NCBI RefSeq assembly: GCF_003003885.1
Contig: NZ_PVWN01000030.1
Location: forward strand, 1-49,466
Reading direction: 5' to 3'
DNA from: Chlorogloea sp. CCALA 695
Lineage (GTDB): Bacteria; Cyanobacteriota; Cyanobacteriia; Cyanobacteriales; Chroococcidiopsidaceae
Length of the DNA stretch: 49,466 bases
Shown here: positions 1 to 7,287 of the stretch, one piece after another
Layout: each line of letters opens with the position of its first letter
Position numbering within the stretch: position 1 is the first letter of the stretch
Made by a program: the position numbers and the translations under genes
The notes under the pieces: generated by a model
The model's input: only the letters and a program-made list of their open reading frames with translations
Told to the model about the DNA's origin: nothing
Database searches by the model: none

Positions 1-57
1 ACTTATACCTATTTTTTTAATTCTTGCTAGCGCAATGCTTGGGGCGAAAAAGCAATT

Positions 58-82
58 GCGTTGACTAATTGAAAGTCAACGC
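58..82. promoter_or_regulatory. Hairpin/operator candidate upstream of the first gene
   Basis: Perfect 9-bp inverted repeat, GCGTTGACT (58-66) and AGTCAACGC (74-82), with a 7-nt loop. It ends 24 bp before the ATG at 107 and has no T-tract, so an operator or mRNA hairpin is more likely than a terminator. Its function is inferred only from position. Confidence 0.4.
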
Positions 83-106
83 GATCACACTATCAAACCA
101 AACACT

Positions 107-589
107 ATGTTAGCACCAAATATCTGCGGTTATGCTGGCGAACAAATTTTCGATAAGCAGTTGAAAGCTGCCAAATTACCAAAAGTTAAACTTGATTCTT
201 TACAATTAATTAAAATTGCTCAATCTTCATCTATCGGGCAAGAACGAATTAGTTATGCTATGCCCTACTTGCTATCTGAGTACGGCAAACAATGGGGTAA
301 GAAATTCATAATCGACTGGCAGGATGTCCCAGCTTCAGTAATTCTGGATTACGTTTATGGAGTTGACCAACTGTTTACTTTTCGCGGTTGGACAATTGGC
401 ATTGATGTTACGGTTAATCCAGATGCGATCGCAGACAAAAGTGACAAGTTAAAAAGATTAAAACTACTTTTGTCGGCTATTGGGATTGATTTTAGTGCGA
501 TCGCATTAATCAGCAAAACCTGTACTACTGAAGAAACCACCGCTGCACTACGTTTGATAATTAAGGGCGCTACTGTTGTTGAACTATAA
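107..589 (+). CDS. Unknown soluble protein, 160 aa
   Basis: I do not recognise this family. The product is soluble, with no signal peptide or membrane segment. A central hydrophobic strand pair around residues 94-103 (FRGWTIGIDVTV) and a following Lys-rich helix (about 110-120) recall a restriction-endonuclease-like core, but no full D-(D/E)XK set is visible, so I do not assign it. Two HIP1 octamers lie inside the gene (near 425 and 496), which fits long residence in a cyanobacterium. The ATG at 107 follows the 58-82 inverted repeat, and an intrinsic terminator at 694-722 lies downstream, so it is probably a single-gene transcription unit. The long frame on the opposite strand (355-660) is a shadow of this gene. 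Confidence 0.6.
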   Translation: MLAPNICGYAGEQIFDKQLKAAKLPKVKLDSLQLIKIAQSSSIGQERISYAMPYLLSEYGKQWGKKFIIDWQDVPASVILDYVYGVDQLFTFRGWTIGIDVTVNPDAIADKSDKLKRLKLLLSAIGIDFSAIALISKTCTTEETTAALRLIIKGATVVEL

Positions 590-693
590 CTAAGCCTTAA
601 TAGCAAACTCAAAGTATCATTTGCTGAGTAACTCGTCCTAATGGCGGGGAAGAAAAACAAATTTAAGCCACCCCAAAAATAATTGTGCTAAAA

Positions 694-722
694 CTGCAAG
701 CTACTTGCAGGGTTGTTTTTTT
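694..722 (+). terminator. Intrinsic terminator or attenuator
   Basis: Stem CTGCAAG (694-700), loop CTA, stem CTTGCAG (704-710), then GGTTG and a run of seven T (716-722). It lies about 105 bp after the first gene and 42 bp before the ATG of the methyltransferase-helicase gene. Being so close to that start, it may terminate upstream transcription or act as a leader attenuator. Confidence 0.65.
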
Positions 723-764
723 CATGATGCTACGCATCACAAAAGTGAAATTTATTACCGAACA

Positions 765-3700
765 ATGCTGCAATTAAATTTATTCGATGTCCCCAGTCGT
801 ACTATTTCTAATAATACAAAACAGCTTATCCTAAAACTCGATCCAGTCCTGCCGAAAGCCAAATTAATAACTAGTGTTGGATTAGCGATTTCCCAATTGA
901 TTGTCCAAGGGCAACAAATTAGTCCTCAAAAACTTTCACAAATAATGACTGCTGCCTTTGGCGGTACGGATGCTGAAGGCAATTGGCAATGGAAAGAAGC
1001 CTACGAAGCGATGGAAGTTGGCTTAATAATTTATTTGCGCCAGTATGCACGGAATTTCTTACAGGAGTCACCAAAGTTTGTATTACAGCATTTATTGGGT
1101 ATTCAGGCTTTATTACCAACGCAAACAAAGCGATCGCTTGACCAAATATCGCTTCAACAATTTAGTACACCAATCTCTTTAGCTTATTGTGTCGCTAGAG
1201 CAGCCCAAATTAGAGCAGAAGATGTAGTTTTAGAACCTAGTGCTGGAACAGGATTATTAGCAGTTTGGGCAGAACTTGCTGGAGCAAAACTTATTCTCAA
1301 CGAACTCCACCAAGTCCGCCGAGAATTATTGGTTGAACTATTTCCAGGCATTAAAGCTAGCAAACACAATGCCGAGCAAATTAACGATCTCCTAGAGCGC
1401 AATTTATCGCCGTCAGTTGTAATAATGAATCCGCCTTTTAGCGCTTCCCCTAACAGCGATCGCCGCAATCCTTTTGCAACTCTAAAGCACGTTAAATCAG
1501 CTTTAATGCGATTGTGTCCTGGTGGTCGATTAGTGGCAATTACTGCTAATTGGTTTAGCCCAACCAATCATCATTGGCAGGATTTATTCACAAATCACTT
1601 AGAAAAGTACGGCACGGTAGAATTTTCGTGCGGGATTGAAGGATCAGCTTGGCATAAACATGGTGTTGGGATTGAAACTAGGATTACGGTAATCGACCGG
1701 ATTCCTAATAATGGTAGACAAATAATCATTGACGAATGCTTAGAATTGCCTCAATTATTAGAGGAAATTTCCAAGCTACCACCTAGAAGTGTAAAAGTTG
1801 CAAAACAAATTTTAGCACCAGCTAAGGTAATATCAGCAACGCCGAATACGCTAGACCGAGCCGTACAGCTAACTTTTGCTAAAACCACAGCAGTTGTTGC
1901 GCCAGAACTAATTCCCGCAAATTCTGGAGAAATTATTGACCTGGAGTACGAAGTAGTTGATTGGGATAGAAACACTTTATCATTAAGTTCAGGGATTTAC
2001 GAAGCCTACGAGCCACAAACCATCCGTGTTCTGGGCGCAAGTTCTCATATTACGCCCCTGGTGCAATCGGCGGCAATGGCTTCGGTAGCTCCTCCAAAAC
2101 CTACCTATCGACCAAAGTTACCGCAAAGACTAATCACCGAAGGTATCCTTTCTGATGCTCAACTAGAATCTATTATCTACGCGGGTAACGCTCACGAGCA
2201 ATTCCTTTCTTCTTGGTACAAAGTTGACGAGTCTTTGGATCGAGTAGAACGCTCTGCGGAGGGGGAACCTGGGGCTGTTCAATTTCGCCAGGGGTACTTT
2301 ATTGGCGATGGTACAGGAGTTGGTAAAGGGCGACAATGCTGCGGTATTTTACTCGACCAATGGCTGCGCGGGGAAAAGAAAGCTGTTTGGTTTTCTAAAT
2401 CCAGCAAGCTTTTAGAAGATGCTCGGCGTGACTGGTGTGCTTTAGGCGGCAGCGAACACGATCTTATTCCTTTGTCTAAGTTTAATCAGGGTGAAGCAAT
2501 AAATTTAACTCAAGGGATTATTTTCAGTACCTATGCAACTCTCCGAACCGAAGCAAAGCAAAGTAAGATTTCACGAGTCGAGCAGCTTGTAAATTGGTTG
2601 GGTAATAACTTTGACGGATTAGTTATCTTTGACGAATCCCACGCAATGGCTAACGCCCTTACTGAAAAAGGCGGTCGCGGTGATACGAAAGCCTCAATGC
2701 AAGGTATCTCTGGCTTGCGCCTCCAAAGAGCTTTGCCCCAAGCACGAGTGCTTTACTTGAGCGCAACTGGTGCTACGGCTCTTGCCAACTTGGGTTATTT
2801 AGACAGGTTAGGTTTATGGGGAGGGGGAGACACTTCATTTAAGAACCGCGAAGACTTTATTAGCAGCGTGGCAACTGGTGGAGTTGCCGCTCTTGAAGTT
2901 GTTGCTCGTGACCTTAAAGCTTTGGGACTATATACTGCCCGGAGCCTCTCTTATGATGGAGTCGAGTATGAAGTGCTGGAACACCAACTGTCTGAGGCGC
3001 AAGTTGATATTTATGACCGTTACGCTGAGGCTTATCAAATTATTCACGCCAATATTGAGGCAGCAATGGAAGCCACTAATATTGTTTCCCCTGTCGGTAA
3101 AACTCGAAATTCTAACGCCAAGTCAGCCGCTTATTCTGCCTTCGAGTCTACTAAGCAACGATTCTTTAACCACCTGCTAATTTCAATGAAATGCCCAACT
3201 CTGATTAAGTCCGTTGAAAAGGATTTGGAAGCTGGTCACGCTATCGTTATTCAGCTTGTCTCTACTGACGAGGCGCTATTAGACCGAAGACTAGCAGAAA
3301 TTCCAGCTTCGCAGCACAACGATATCCAAGTGGATGTTACGCCTAGGGAGTACCTGTTTGACTACCTGATGAAAGCTTTTCCGGTATTGCTGCATCGAGT
3401 TTGGACAGACGGAGAAGGTGTAGAGCATTCCGAGCCAGCTAAAGACATTGATGGCAATCCAGTCTTCTGCGTTGAAGCGATCGCGCAAAGAGACGAATTG
3501 ATTGAGTCTTTAGCTTTATTGCCGCCAATTCCATCGGCTTTAGACCAAATTGTGCAGCACTTTGGTTACGAACAAGTAGCAGAATGTACTGGGCGAAGCA
3601 AGCGGATCGTCAGGGAAATTACAAGTAATAGCGACAAGCTTGTAGTTCAAAAGCGTAGCACTAATGCAAATTTAGCTGAAGCGCAAGCCTTCCAAAACGA

Positions 3701-5126
3701 CCAAAAGCAGATTCTAATTTTCTCCCAAGCTGGCGGTACGGGACGCTCTTATCACGCTGATAAGAGTGCCAAAAATCAAAGATTGAGAAAACATTACTTG
3801 TTGGAATCTGGTTGGAGAGCCGACGAAGCTGTCCAAGGCTTAGGACGTACTAATCGCAGCAACCAAAAGCAACCTCCGGTATTTGTGGTTGTCTCCACCG
3901 ATGTTAAGGGCGAAAAACGGTTCACTAGCACCATTTCTCGGCGGTTGGATTCTCTTGGAGCTTTAACTAAAGGTCAAAGGCAAACTGGAGGTCAAGGGTT
4001 ATTTAAAGAGGAAGATAACCTAGAAAGCGATTATGCGAAGGCTTCCTTGCGCCAATTATATGCTGCTATCTATCGCGGTCAAATTGAGGGCTTTAGTTTA
4101 GGAAAATTTCTGGCTGTAACAGGTTTAAAGCTAGTAACGGAGGAAGGCACTCTTAAGGAAGATTTACCCCCAATTACCCAGTTTCTCAATCGCTGTCTGG
4201 CAATGCCCATTGCCGACCAAAAGCGCCTCTTTGAGGAATTGGAAGTGCGAATCGAGTCTAGAATTGAGCAAGCGATTAGTGCTGGAGTCTATGAGGTTGG
4301 CGTTGAAACATTGCGTTCAGAGGGCTTTCGCGTTCTGGAGCGTACTGTTATTTATCAGCATCCTCGCACTGAAGCTTTAAGTCACGCCGTCAAAATTGAG
4401 CAGAAACAGAGAACTAAGATTACCTTAGTCAATACTGCCATCGAAAAAGCTAGGCTTTATAATGGGCAATTGTGCATCAACGAAAAATCTGGCGGTGTTG
4501 CAGTAGTTACCGCTACCAGCACCTTGATTGGAGATGATGGCGAGAATATATCTCGCGTTAACTTATTACGACCCCTAGGAAATAGCAAGTTAACAATGCA
4601 GGATTTCCATGATTCAACATGGAGAAATTTATCAATGGATAAATTTACTTCAGCTTGGAATCAGGAGCTTCAGGATCTTCCAGAGTTTACCTACAGCAAT
4701 TTCTATTTGGTAACGGGGTTACTATTGCCAATTTGGAAGAAGCTAGACACTACTCTGATGCGGGTGTATCGACTACAAACCGATGATGGTGAGCAATTAC
4801 TTGGACGGGTTCTCAATACCGCTAGTATGTCCAAACTTGCCTCTCAATTTGGAATCAAGTGTTCGATGAGTGATCGGGAGATTTATCAGTCACTCATCGA
4901 ACATAAGCAAAAGGTTAATTTAACAGAGAATCTAACTTTAGTTAACAGTCTAGTTGCGGGGGAACATAGAATTGAAATAATTGGTTTTCAAGGAAAAAGC
5001 GAACTTGACTTCCTTAAGTCTTTAGGAGCTTTTGGCGAAATCATTCAGTGGAAGGCAAGGGCTTTTATTCCAACTAAAGCTGAAGTTGCCTTAGAAGTTA
5101 TCAAGAAGATTCGTGCAATTCACTAG
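765..5126 (+). CDS. DarB-like adenine methyltransferase fused to Strawberry-notch-type SF2 helicase
   Basis: A 1453-residue fusion. The N-terminal third is a class I SAM-dependent N6-adenine methyltransferase: SAM loop EPSAGTG at 157-163 and catalytic NPPF at 222-225. The rest is a Strawberry-notch-type superfamily 2 helicase: Walker A GTGVGKG with Lys521, DESH at 623-626, and a motif VI-like GRTNR near 1027-1031 followed by the conserved C-terminal helicase block. Such fusions occur on phages and conjugative elements; P1 DarB is a known example that protects injected DNA from type I restriction. An anti-restriction role during transfer is therefore a reasonable inference. I chose the ATG at 765 because the frame's upstream extension to a TTG at 705 lies inside the 694-722 terminator. 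No gene is tightly linked downstream. Confidence 0.88.
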   Translation: MLQLNLFDVPSRTISNNTKQLILKLDPVLPKAKLITSVGLAISQLIVQGQQISPQKLSQIMTAAFGGTDAEGNWQWKEAYEAMEVGLIIYLRQYARNFLQESPKFVLQHLLGIQALLPTQTKRSLDQISLQQFSTPISLAYCVARAAQIRAEDVVLEPSAGTGLLAVWAELAGAKLILNELHQVRRELLVELFPGIKASKHNAEQINDLLERNLSPSVVIMNPPFSASPNSDRRNPFATLKHVKSALMRLCPGGRLVAITANWFSPTNHHWQDLFTNHLEKYGTVEFSCGIEGSAWHKHGVGIETRITVIDRIPNNGRQIIIDECLELPQLLEEISKLPPRSVKVAKQILAPAKVISATPNTLDRAVQLTFAKTTAVVAPELIPANSGEIIDLEYEVVDWDRNTLSLSSGIYEAYEPQTIRVLGASSHITPLVQSAAMASVAPPKPTYRPKLPQRLITEGILSDAQLESIIYAGNAHEQFLSSWYKVDESLDRVERSAEGEPGAVQFRQGYFIGDGTGVGKGRQCCGILLDQWLRGEKKAVWFSKSSKLLEDARRDWCALGGSEHDLIPLSKFNQGEAINLTQGIIFSTYATLRTEAKQSKISRVEQLVNWLGNNFDGLVIFDESHAMANALTEKGGRGDTKASMQGISGLRLQRALPQARVLYLSATGATALANLGYLDRLGLWGGGDTSFKNREDFISSVATGGVAALEVVARDLKALGLYTARSLSYDGVEYEVLEHQLSEAQVDIYDRYAEAYQIIHANIEAAMEATNIVSPVGKTRNSNAKSAAYSAFESTKQRFFNHLLISMKCPTLIKSVEKDLEAGHAIVIQLVSTDEALLDRRLAEIPASQHNDIQVDVTPREYLFDYLMKAFPVLLHRVWTDGEGVEHSEPAKDIDGNPVFCVEAIAQRDELIESLALLPPIPSALDQIVQHFGYEQVAECTGRSKRIVREITSNSDKLVVQKRSTNANLAEAQAFQNDQKQILIFSQAGGTGRSYHADKSAKNQRLRKHYLLESGWRADEAVQGLGRTNRSNQKQPPVFVVVSTDVKGEKRFTSTISRRLDSLGALTKGQRQTGGQGLFKEEDNLESDYAKASLRQLYAAIYRGQIEGFSLGKFLAVTGLKLVTEEGTLKEDLPPITQFLNRCLAMPIADQKRLFEELEVRIESRIEQAISAGVYEVGVETLRSEGFRVLERTVIYQHPRTEALSHAVKIEQKQRTKITLVNTAIEKARLYNGQLCINEKSGGVAVVTATSTLIGDDGENISRVNLLRPLGNSKLTMQDFHDSTWRNLSMDKFTSAWNQELQDLPEFTYSNFYLVTGLLLPIWKKLDTTLMRVYRLQTDDGEQLLGRVLNTASMSKLASQFGIKCSMSDREIYQSLIEHKQKVNLTENLTLVNSLVAGEHRIEIIGFQGKSELDFLKSLGAFGEIIQWKARAFIPTKAEVALEVIKKIRAIH

Positions 5127-5207
5127 AAAAATTAGTAAGCGATTGCAAAACATTCTTACAATTCATTAAAACACTGGGAATGCAATGGAGTAAATAACAC
5201 CTTCCTT

Positions 5208-5245
5208 GCAACAAGAGGATTGCGCGGCGACCTTCCTCTTGTTGC
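5208..5245. promoter_or_regulatory. Perfect 12-bp inverted repeat
   Basis: GCAACAAGAGGA (5208-5219) and TCCTCTTGTTGC (5234-5245) around a 14-nt GC-rich loop, between the helicase gene and an 88-aa gene. There is no following T-run. It could be a T-less terminator for the helicase gene or an operator for the small gene 48 bp downstream. Confidence 0.5.
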
Positions 5246-5292
5246 TACACAAAAGTTAACGTGATTAATTAGATAATAGTGGAGAAATAATT

Positions 5293-5559
5293 ATGTCTGT
5301 CGAACAATCAGCAAAGAAACTTGAAACAATTTTGAGAAACGGTGCTAGTTGCCCTACAGCCGAAGTCTGCATCGTTTCTAACAATGAAGTTGATCGAAAT
5401 CAACCTGGTTATTTCGTTGGTATTTCAGCAAGTAACTCAATTGAAATAGACAAAATTCAAGCGGTAATGGTGATGGCTGGAGCCAAGTTTGAAAAATGGC
5501 ACAAAGACCAGTCTGGCGAATTAATGATTTACTTTGTACCTGCTGCAAAAACTGTCTGA
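5293..5559 (+). CDS. Unknown small protein, 88 aa
   Basis: Unrecognised. The ATG is preceded by GGAGA about 7 nt upstream, a good ribosome-binding site. The product is soluble and has two Cys (CPTAEVC near residues 20-26). Its likely alpha/beta pattern ends in an exposed strand (ELMIYFVP). It lies between two perfect inverted repeats (5208-5245 and 5605-5643), so it may be its own transcription unit. Codon use and length look genuine, but I can offer no function. Confidence 0.6.
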   Translation: MSVEQSAKKLETILRNGASCPTAEVCIVSNNEVDRNQPGYFVGISASNSIEIDKIQAVMVMAGAKFEKWHKDQSGELMIYFVPAAKTV

Positions 5560-5604
5560 TTTGTGCCTTGCTGTTGTAATAGGTTACGTTGTAATATTTA
5601 CCGC

Positions 5605-5643
5605 GATACTTTAACCTTGATTTCCGATTAAGGTTAAAGTATC
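5605..5643. promoter_or_regulatory. Perfect 14-bp inverted repeat
   Basis: GATACTTTAACCTT (5605-5618) and AAGGTTAAAGTATC (5630-5643) around an 11-nt loop, 45 bp after the 88-aa gene and 92 bp before the next ATG. No T-tract follows on either strand. A terminator of the T-poor kind seen in cyanobacteria, or an operator, are both possible. Confidence 0.5.
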
Positions 5644-5735
5644 ACCTATCAGGAGAGAACGGGATGCTTGGGCAAATATTTGTTCTTGCCATTTTTGCCA
5701 AGTTGTTCGATGAATGAAGAAGGAGATTTTGTCTG

Positions 5736-5945
5736 ATGAACATCAATAACATTGAAAAACTAAGTACAGACGAGTTGGTTGAAAAATTTAAAGAAGCAAC
5801 TCGCCAGGGAAAACCACCACAAGAACTTGTTACTGAAATGAAAAAGCGACCAAATATTGCGTTTCTTAATCCTACAAGAAATGCGGAAGAAACTATGGCT
5901 GTTGTCCGCGCGGCTATTGAAAAATTAGAAAAGGGCGATCGCTAA
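5736..5945 (+). CDS. Unknown small protein, 69 aa
   Basis: Unrecognised, highly charged and mostly helical by composition. The N-terminus (IEKLSTDELVEKFKEATRQG) looks like a helix, followed by a Lys/Glu-rich C-terminal helix. A strong ribosome-binding site (AAGGAG) lies about 10 nt before the ATG. The stop overlaps a HIP1 octamer at 5935-5943. The next gene begins 8 bp downstream, so the two are probably co-transcribed. Size and charge would fit a regulator or antitoxin-like protein, but no DNA-binding motif is visible. Confidence 0.6.
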   Translation: MNINNIEKLSTDELVEKFKEATRQGKPPQELVTEMKKRPNIAFLNPTRNAEETMAVVRAAIEKLEKGDR

Positions 5946-5953
5946 ATTTAAAA

Positions 5954-6187
5954 ATGACTAATTCTGTACCATGCCTGCTCGGTAATGCCAACGATAATTG
6001 GGAAGTTGGCTTCATTGATGGTCAGCTTTTGCCGCACGGAGGATCTCATGAACTAATCCTAGCAGTTACAGATGGTCACGAAGGAAAGATTAGGGAAGCT
6101 TTGCACGAAGAAAGTAACCTAGAAAAAAGACAAAAACTCGCTCGGATTATTTGTCGAATAGCTCCGATAATTGGTCGTAACCGTTAA
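5954..6187 (+). CDS. Unknown small protein, 77 aa
   Basis: Unrecognised soluble protein, 8 bp after the 69-aa gene and probably in the same transcript. It contains a Gly/Asp-rich first half (GNANDNWEVGFIDGQ) and a basic C-terminal helix. No signal peptide, membrane segment or catalytic motif is visible. The ATG has no strong ribosome-binding site, which fits translational coupling to the preceding gene. Confidence 0.5.
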   Translation: MTNSVPCLLGNANDNWEVGFIDGQLLPHGGSHELILAVTDGHEGKIREALHEESNLEKRQKLARIICRIAPIIGRNR

Positions 6188-6291
6188 AAATCAACTATTT
6201 TTTTTAATCGACGTTCTCCAACCATTTTTTACCAACAAGCGAGTAAAACTTGCTACGCAGTAATTGAAGTGAAAATTAATGCAGAAAAACC

Positions 6292-6672
6292 ATGCTCTAC
6301 ATTCCAAACAAGTCTGATCTTATAAACTCTGTTACCGTAGCACTAACTGATGCAGGCGCTACAAAAATCTCTACTGAAAAGATTAAGATACCAGTCGGAG
6401 ATGATCTTGCCTATCCAGATAATTTAGTTGCAGTAAAGTTTGACTGGCAAGGCGACGACATTCCAGAAAAGTTAGTTGCCGAAGCAATCAAAAGCATTCA
6501 AACTATCCACAGAACTAGCCCGTTCCCAGCCGAGGTCGTTCCTATGCTGTCCATAAATTCGGGCTATTTTCCCGAACTACAAGCCTCGATCATTCTCAAT
6601 AATTTAGAAAGTTTTCTCTCCAGAGAAGTGGATTACCCAGACTGGGTTCAATATTATCAGTTCGGTACATAA
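6292..6672 (+). CDS. Unknown protein, 126 aa
   Basis: Unrecognised soluble protein with alternating hydrophobic strands and helices and no membrane segment. It starts about 100 bp after the 77-aa gene and ends 5 bp before a strong intrinsic terminator (6678-6718). The ATG (MLYIPNKS) is the first of the frame. The convergent gene on the minus strand begins immediately beyond that terminator. I cannot assign a function. Confidence 0.6.
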   Translation: MLYIPNKSDLINSVTVALTDAGATKISTEKIKIPVGDDLAYPDNLVAVKFDWQGDDIPEKLVAEAIKSIQTIHRTSPFPAEVVPMLSINSGYFPELQASIILNNLESFLSREVDYPDWVQYYQFGT

Positions 6673-6677
6673 CGCCT

Positions 6678-6718
6678 AATAGCCTGGTGTAGAATATTCT
6701 ACGGCAGGCTATTTTTTT
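6678..6718 (+). terminator. Strong intrinsic terminator between convergent genes
   Basis: AATAGCCTG (6678-6686) pairs with CAGGCTATT (6705-6713). The stem extends inward through the 12-bp palindrome TAGAATATTCTA (6690-6701), and seven T follow (6712-6718). It ends the plus-strand string of small genes. The stop codon of the minus-strand gene abuts the T-run, so the hairpin may also slow readthrough from the other side. Confidence 0.85.
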
Positions 6719-7270
6719 CTAGAAATAACCAAGCTCGGCATCAAAGGGCAGCGATGAGACTTCCTCGTTGTTCCGCCTATCCTGCTTCTGTTGTTTGAGA
6801 TTTTTGGCATAATTACGCGCCCTACTAGCACGACTATCCATTAACCATTGTCCATGATTTATGCCCTCTGCCGCATCTCGCTCTGAAACACTATTGTAAT
6901 TATCAACTTCAATCATTTTGCGACGGCTTTGCCTCATCCAATAATCAAAACTACCTGGTGCATCTAGAAAATTATTATCCTTGAGCGTCCCATCTGGATT
7001 AAAATATTTTTTTTCTTCTTCCGTGAAGAAGTCGTATGCTGTATAATTTATCCAAGGTTCGGGGTTAGTCTCATCCAGTCTTTTGAGTTCTTCAAATTTA
7101 CTCGTAAATCTAGTTTCCCAATCATCAATATCAGCTTCAGTCCAACCCAGGTCTAACTTACTTTGTCTAAGTTCTGGTCGGAGTTTGCCAGAAGGAAGAC
7201 ACATAGATTTCTTACTATTAATCCAGCGTTTAGCTCTTGTGCCTAGTTCTTTAGTAACTGACTCTTCCAT
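6719..7270 (-). CDS. Unknown charged protein, 183 aa, divergent from the polymerase-like gene
   Basis: Unrecognised, strongly charged and rich in Trp, Arg and Asp/Glu, with no signal peptide or membrane segment. Visible elements are an N-terminal basic helix, WTEADIDDWETRF near 43-55, NYTAYDFFTEEEKKYF near 74-89, and a long basic C-terminal helix near 145-165 followed by a short acidic tail. Its ATG (7270) lies only 17 bp from the ATG of the polymerase-like gene on the other strand, so each promoter must overlap the other gene's coding region or start. The shared 5' ends suggest co-regulation or mutually exclusive expression of the pair. Confidence 0.65.
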   Translation of the reverse strand: MEESVTKELGTRAKRWINSKKSMCLPSGKLRPELRQSKLDLGWTEADIDDWETRFTSKFEELKRLDETNPEPWINYTAYDFFTEEEKKYFNPDGTLKDNNFLDAPGSFDYWMRQSRRKMIEVDNYNSVSERDAAEGINHGQWLMDSRASRARNYAKNLKQQKQDRRNNEEVSSLPFDAELGYF

Positions 7271-7287
7271 ATAACTAATTGCTTGCT

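Noticed and set aside
355-660. 101-codon frame on the minus strand over the first gene
   Set aside because: Lies mostly within the plus-strand gene and has low-complexity Leu/Ser/Ile composition typical of an antisense shadow.
705-764. Upstream 20-codon extension of the methyltransferase-helicase starting at TTG
   Set aside because: It begins inside the intrinsic terminator at 694-722, and the ATG at 765 starts the protein's plausible N-terminus.
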